DNA from: Actinomycetales bacterium
Lineage (GTDB): Bacteria > Actinomycetota > Actinomycetes > Mycobacteriales > Micromonosporaceae
Direction of reading: 5' to 3'
Length of the DNA stretch: 64,000 nt
Assembly (NCBI GenBank): GCA_002919305.1
Contig: PKFB01000024.1
Location: forward strand, 163,371 to 227,370
Shown: positions 61,168-64,000 of the stretch, in pieces
Position numbering within the stretch: the first letter of the stretch is position 1
Layout: the number at the start of each line of letters is the position of its first letter
Translations under genes and position numbers: made by a program
Notes under the pieces: generated by a model
Told to the model about the DNA's origin: nothing
The model's input: the letters and a program-made list of their open reading frames with translations, nothing else
Database searches by the model: none

Positions 61168-61359
61168 GTGCGGGTCACCGTAGACCAGGACGTGTGCTGT
61201 GGATCCGGGATGTGCGTCCTCACCGCGCCAGACATCTTCACGCAACGCGACACAGACGGCATCGTTGAGCTCCGCACCGACACGGTGCCGCCCTCACACG
61301 AGGACCAGGTACGCGAGGCCGCCCTCCTGTGCCCATCCGGAGCGATCACCACCCACTGA
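61168..61359 (+). CDS. Small P450-type ferredoxin
   Basis: A 63-residue ferredoxin of the type that serves actinobacterial P450s. The cluster ligands are Cys10 or Cys11 and Cys16 in DQDVCCGSGMCVLTAP and the third Cys in LCPSGAITTH, so it is probably 3Fe-4S. It ends LLCPSGAI as usual. GGACGGAGG lies upstream of the GTG. The P450 gene begins 61 bp downstream, so it is probably its electron donor. No ferredoxin reductase lies nearby. Confidence 0.9.
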   Translation: MRVTVDQDVCCGSGMCVLTAPDIFTQRDTDGIVELRTDTVPPSHEDQVREAALLCPSGAITTH

Positions 61360-61420
61360 CCACCCGCCCGGTCCCCGTCCGTCACCCACCCTCCCCGGAC
61401 AACCGGGAAAGGAGACGACG

Positions 61421-62656
61421 ATGACCGAGGCGATCAGTACCACACCCCACACCGCCCTCACCCTCCCCACCCGGCGCCACGACCCCCTCGACCCACCACC
61501 GGAATTCGACCGCATCCGACAGGAACAGCCCGCCACCCGCCTCGCCTTTCCCGACGGCCACCTCGGATGGCTGTTCACCCGCTACGAAGACGTCCGTGCC
61601 GGACTCGCCGATACCCGCCTCAGCTCCCACCTACCCCGGCGAACCTCCCCGGTCCGCATCACCCCCCTCACCGAGGAGGACATCGAACCCTTCGCCAACG
61701 ACCGCTCCCTCATCAACACCGACCCACCCGACCACACCCGACTCCGTCGGCTCCTCACCGGCCAATTCACGGTCCGGCGCATGCGCGCCCTCCAACCCCG
61801 AATCGACCAGATCGTCTCCGACCACATCGACGCGATGGCCCGCGGCCCACGCCCCGTCGACCTGGTCACCGTGCTCGCCCTCCCCGTCCCCTCCCTGGTC
61901 ATCTGCGAGCTCCTCGGTGTCCCCTACACCGACCGTGCCGACTTCCAACGCCACAGCGCCACGCTGCTCGACGTCACCAGCACACGAGAAGAAATCCTCA
62001 CCGCGATCCGCAGCATCCGCGAATACATGGGCGAGCTGGTGCGCTCCAAACGAGAACACCCCACCGACGACATCCTCACCGGCCTCGTCCACGCCGACGC
62101 CGGCGGTCAACCCCTCACCCACGACGAACTCGTTGCCATCGGAGTCCTACTCCTGATCGCCGGCCACGAAACCACCGCCAACATGATCGCCCTCGGCACC
62201 CTTACCCTGCTGCGTGACCGGACCAGGTGGGAACAACTCAGCGCCGAACCACAGCTCATTCCACGAGCCGTTGAAGAACTCCTGCGCTACCTCAGCATCG
62301 TCCAGTTCGGCCTCGTCCGCTACGCCAAAGAACGCGTCGAACTCGGCGGCGTCGTCATCCAACCCGGCGAATACGTGGTACTTCACCTTCCCGCCGCCAA
62401 CCGTGACCCCGACAAATTCCCCGACCCCCACACCCTCGACTTCCACCGCACCAACACCCACCACCTCGCCTTCGGCCACGGCGTCCACCAGTGCCTCGGG
62501 CAACAACTCGCCCGCGTCGAGCTGACTGCCACCTTCACACGCCTGACTAGCCGTTTCCCAAACCTGCGGCTGGCCACCCCGCCTGACCATGTGCCGATGC
62601 GCGACACCATGGTGGTGTACGGCGTCCGCGAGCTACTTGTCGACTGGGACGACTGA
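61421..62656 (+). CDS. Cytochrome P450 (CYP105-like)
   Basis: A 411-residue heme monooxygenase. It has INTDPPDHTRLRRLLTGQFT, the I-helix oxygen motif in LLLIAGHETTANMIALG, the EELLR of the K-helix, and the heme loop FGHGVHQCLGQQLARVEL with the axial Cys. GVVIQPGEYVVLHLPAANRDP is typical of CYP105 and related bacterial classes. AAAGGAG lies upstream of the ATG. The substrate cannot be told. With the preceding ferredoxin it forms an oxidation unit; a reductase would have to come from elsewhere. Confidence 0.92.
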   Translation: MTEAISTTPHTALTLPTRRHDPLDPPPEFDRIRQEQPATRLAFPDGHLGWLFTRYEDVRAGLADTRLSSHLPRRTSPVRITPLTEEDIEPFANDRSLINTDPPDHTRLRRLLTGQFTVRRMRALQPRIDQIVSDHIDAMARGPRPVDLVTVLALPVPSLVICELLGVPYTDRADFQRHSATLLDVTSTREEILTAIRSIREYMGELVRSKREHPTDDILTGLVHADAGGQPLTHDELVAIGVLLLIAGHETTANMIALGTLTLLRDRTRWEQLSAEPQLIPRAVEELLRYLSIVQFGLVRYAKERVELGGVVIQPGEYVVLHLPAANRDPDKFPDPHTLDFHRTNTHHLAFGHGVHQCLGQQLARVELTATFTRLTSRFPNLRLATPPDHVPMRDTMVVYGVRELLVDWDD

Positions 62657-62678
62657 CTGACTCCACCAGCCCACGGGA

Positions 62679-62708
62679 GCGCCCGTCGGGACCACGCACC
62701 ACGGGCGC
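62679..62708 (+). terminator. Hairpin after the P450 gene
   Basis: GCGCCCGT (62679-62686) and ACGGGCGC (62701-62708) form a perfect 8-bp stem with a 14-base loop, 23 bp after the P450 stop, followed by ATCCTTATAA. The 240 bp from here to the leftward immunity gene hold no clear gene. Confidence 0.65.
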
Positions 62709-62949
62709 ATCCTTATAAAGGCGCAGGGAGCCGGTGACCCTGTTGACTTAAGCGTTTACGGCGCGGCCTACAAGCCCAACGCGGCAATAAGCCATGGAAT
62801 TGCGCACCGCCAGAAACACTGGAAACCGCGTCCGCCTGCGGCGCCCTCGCCTTAACCGGCGTCCTGAGATGCCCTCCTTGGGCGTGTTAATCCGCAGACG
62901 CCGTCACGACCGACGGCACCCACGCCGTAACACCAGACAAGACACCCCC

Positions 62950-63246
62950 TTAAGAAGACGGCGAGTCGAGAGGGTACGGCCGGCCAGGAGCGACGGCGTT
63001 CCAGATATTCCGCAGATCTTCGTCCAGCTCGTCGGCTTCCTCGTCGGTCCATTCATCGTTGTAAAAGTGTTTGCCCCACCACTGAGGCGTGAAGGCTCCA
63101 GCTCGCAGCGCCTGCTCGAACTCTTCGACGAACCACGGCAGGCTACCCATCGCCACTGTTTCTCCGAGCTTCTCGATAAGAAAGTAGTCGCCTTCATTAA
63201 TATAATTCTTTAGAGTGTTAAAGAGGCGTTCGCTGATCTCTGGCAT
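62950..63246 (-). CDS. Probable immunity protein of the adjacent polymorphic toxin
   Basis: A 98-residue, strongly acidic protein (WFVEEFEQALRAGAF, then NDEWTDEEADELDEDLRNIW) that I do not recognise as a named family. AAGGAG lies 6 bases before the ATG at 63246. It starts two bases after the stop of the toxin gene on the same strand, and its size, acidity and position are those of an immunity gene. Its DNA is much less GC-rich than the genome, like the toxin tip. The stop near 62950 is followed by GC-rich sequence. Confidence 0.65.
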   Translation of the reverse strand: MPEISERLFNTLKNYINEGDYFLIEKLGETVAMGSLPWFVEEFEQALRAGAFTPQWWGKHFYNDEWTDEEADELDEDLRNIWNAVAPGRPYPLDSPSS

Positions 63247-63248
63247 GA

Positions 63249-64000
63249 TCAACTCCTTGGATCTGGGTAGCAGGTGTAGAGTTTCCACTCACTGCTGGGG
63301 GAGTCTCGAAAATAAAATGCTTTGATCACAGTGTTGTCGCCGAAATTGGTGGGCGTTACTGAGATAGGTGCCTTTTGGGTTCCGGTCCGAGTCCAGCCTC
63401 GGATATAACTACGGAATGTGGGGCCAAATATATCCGTTGCGGGGATCTCAACCGAAAATGCTTTTTCTTGCTTATGGGGATTATCTGCGGCTGCTCTGGC
63501 TTGTTGTCCTTGAGGGGAGTTCCAGATGTACATCTCGGCGAACACGAGGGCGGCGTTGCTGGTGAAGGCGGTGGCATGCCTGCCGCATTTGTGTCTTTTG
63601 CCGTGTTCCCAGTCGGTGGTTGTGGTGGTGATGGGGTCGTGGCCGTAGAGGGCGCGGTGTTGGAGTTGGGTGTCGGTGATGTGTTCACCGTGGCGGAGGT
63701 GGGCGTGTCCGCCGGCGTCCATCCATTTGAGGCGTAGGGCGATGATGCCGTCGTCTCGGGCTAGGAGGTCCTGTAGGCCGTCGGGGCCTTGTTCGGTGTA
63801 GACGAAGGTGCGGCGGCGGCTGGTGTCGGTTAGGGGTTGGCGGGCTGGTGGTACTGGTGGTCCGCCTTGTTGTTGGCAGCCTCCGTGGAAGGGGCCGTCG
63901 GGGGTGGGGGCGGGAAGACCGTTGATGGAGCCGGCGGCGTTGTCGGGGTCGACGACGGCTAGGTAGTGGGTGGCTTGGTCGGCGGCGTGCAGTAGTTGGG
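63249..64000 (-). CDS. C-terminal part of a probable polymorphic toxin, N-terminus outside the window
   Basis: The frame is open from base 64000 down to 63249, about 250 codons, with no stop, so this is the C-terminal part of a longer gene. The N-terminal half here (QLLHAADQATHYLAVVDP, then TFVYTEQGPDGLQDLLARDDG) is GC-rich. The last 120 residues carry GKRHKCGRHATAFTSNAAL and AFSVEIPATDIFG, which faintly resemble ADP-ribosyltransferase-like toxins, but the assignment is unsure. Codon use and GC fall from the GC-rich upstream part to the tip. An acidic small gene follows immediately, as in toxin-immunity pairs. The trafficking domain should lie to the right. Confidence 0.6.
   Translation of the reverse strand, partial: QLLHAADQATHYLAVVDPDNAAGSINGLPAPTPDGPFHGGCQQQGGPPVPPARQPLTDTSRRRTFVYTEQGPDGLQDLLARDDGIIALRLKWMDAGGHAHLRHGEHITDTQLQHRALYGHDPITTTTTDWEHGKRHKCGRHATAFTSNAALVFAEMYIWNSPQGQQARAAADNPHKQEKAFSVEIPATDIFGPTFRSYIRGWTRTGTQKAPISVTPTNFGDNTVIKAFYFRDSPSSEWKLYTCYPDPRS

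Overview
The window is high-GC DNA from an actinobacterium. GTG starts are common, genes are often translationally coupled through ATGA or GTGA overlaps, and the gene families are actinobacterial: an AfsR-type regulator, a TreY-TreZ trehalose route, the hisI-trpE-Trp-associated membrane protein block, lgt after trpA, and a CYP105-like P450 with a small ferredoxin. Streptosporangiales or a related order would fit, but nothing here fixes the genus. No rRNA, tRNA, insertion sequence, CRISPR array or prophage was recognised.

Left part (1-16442). The window opens inside an AfsR/SARP-type NB-ARC-TPR regulator. A YczE membrane protein and a MocR regulator follow, sharing a divergent promoter with three helically phased repeats, then csaA. 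Next is glgX-treY-treZ, a glycogen-to-trehalose operon. A conflict-type pair follows: a large tail-anchored protein resembling GTPase-associated protein 1, and an EAD1-CHAT caspase-like protease. Two leftward genes, a DadA-type oxidase and a TIGR03085 protein, close this part.

Middle part (16443-37673). A heterodimeric ABC exporter with one degenerate ATP site is followed by an SDR that lacks the catalytic Tyr, next to an ACC-synthase-like PLP enzyme, and then TetR and PadR regulators. The tryptophan cluster is split in two: hisI-trpE-membrane protein (24625-27292) and trpCBA (30994-33847). Between the halves lie a Tat-exported class-A-like serine hydrolase, an ArsR-like regulator and a PdxR-type MocR regulator. 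lgt, a FAD monooxygenase and, on the opposite strand, a NUDIX and a GNAT protein follow.

Right part (37674-64000). A GDP-mannose 3,5-epimerase with all four catalytic residues sits beside a WecG/TagA/CpsF glycosyltransferase, probably for a surface glycan. gltBD (glutamate synthase) comes next. A protein that looks like a natural HicA-HicB fusion with the toxin His replaced by Tyr follows, then pyk-tesB, an Rrf2 regulator with a TauE/SafE exporter, an aromatic amino acid decarboxylase, a complete Mrp cation/proton antiporter operon (A/B fused, C, D, E, F, G), a ferredoxin-P450 pair, and at the right edge the C-terminus of a probable polymorphic toxin with its immunity gene in DNA of clearly lower GC.

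The strongest leads are the CHAT/GAP1-like pair, the HicA-HicB fusion, the toxin-immunity module at the edge, the Tyr-less SDR with its PLP partner, and several well-defined inverted or direct repeats in the intergenic regions.
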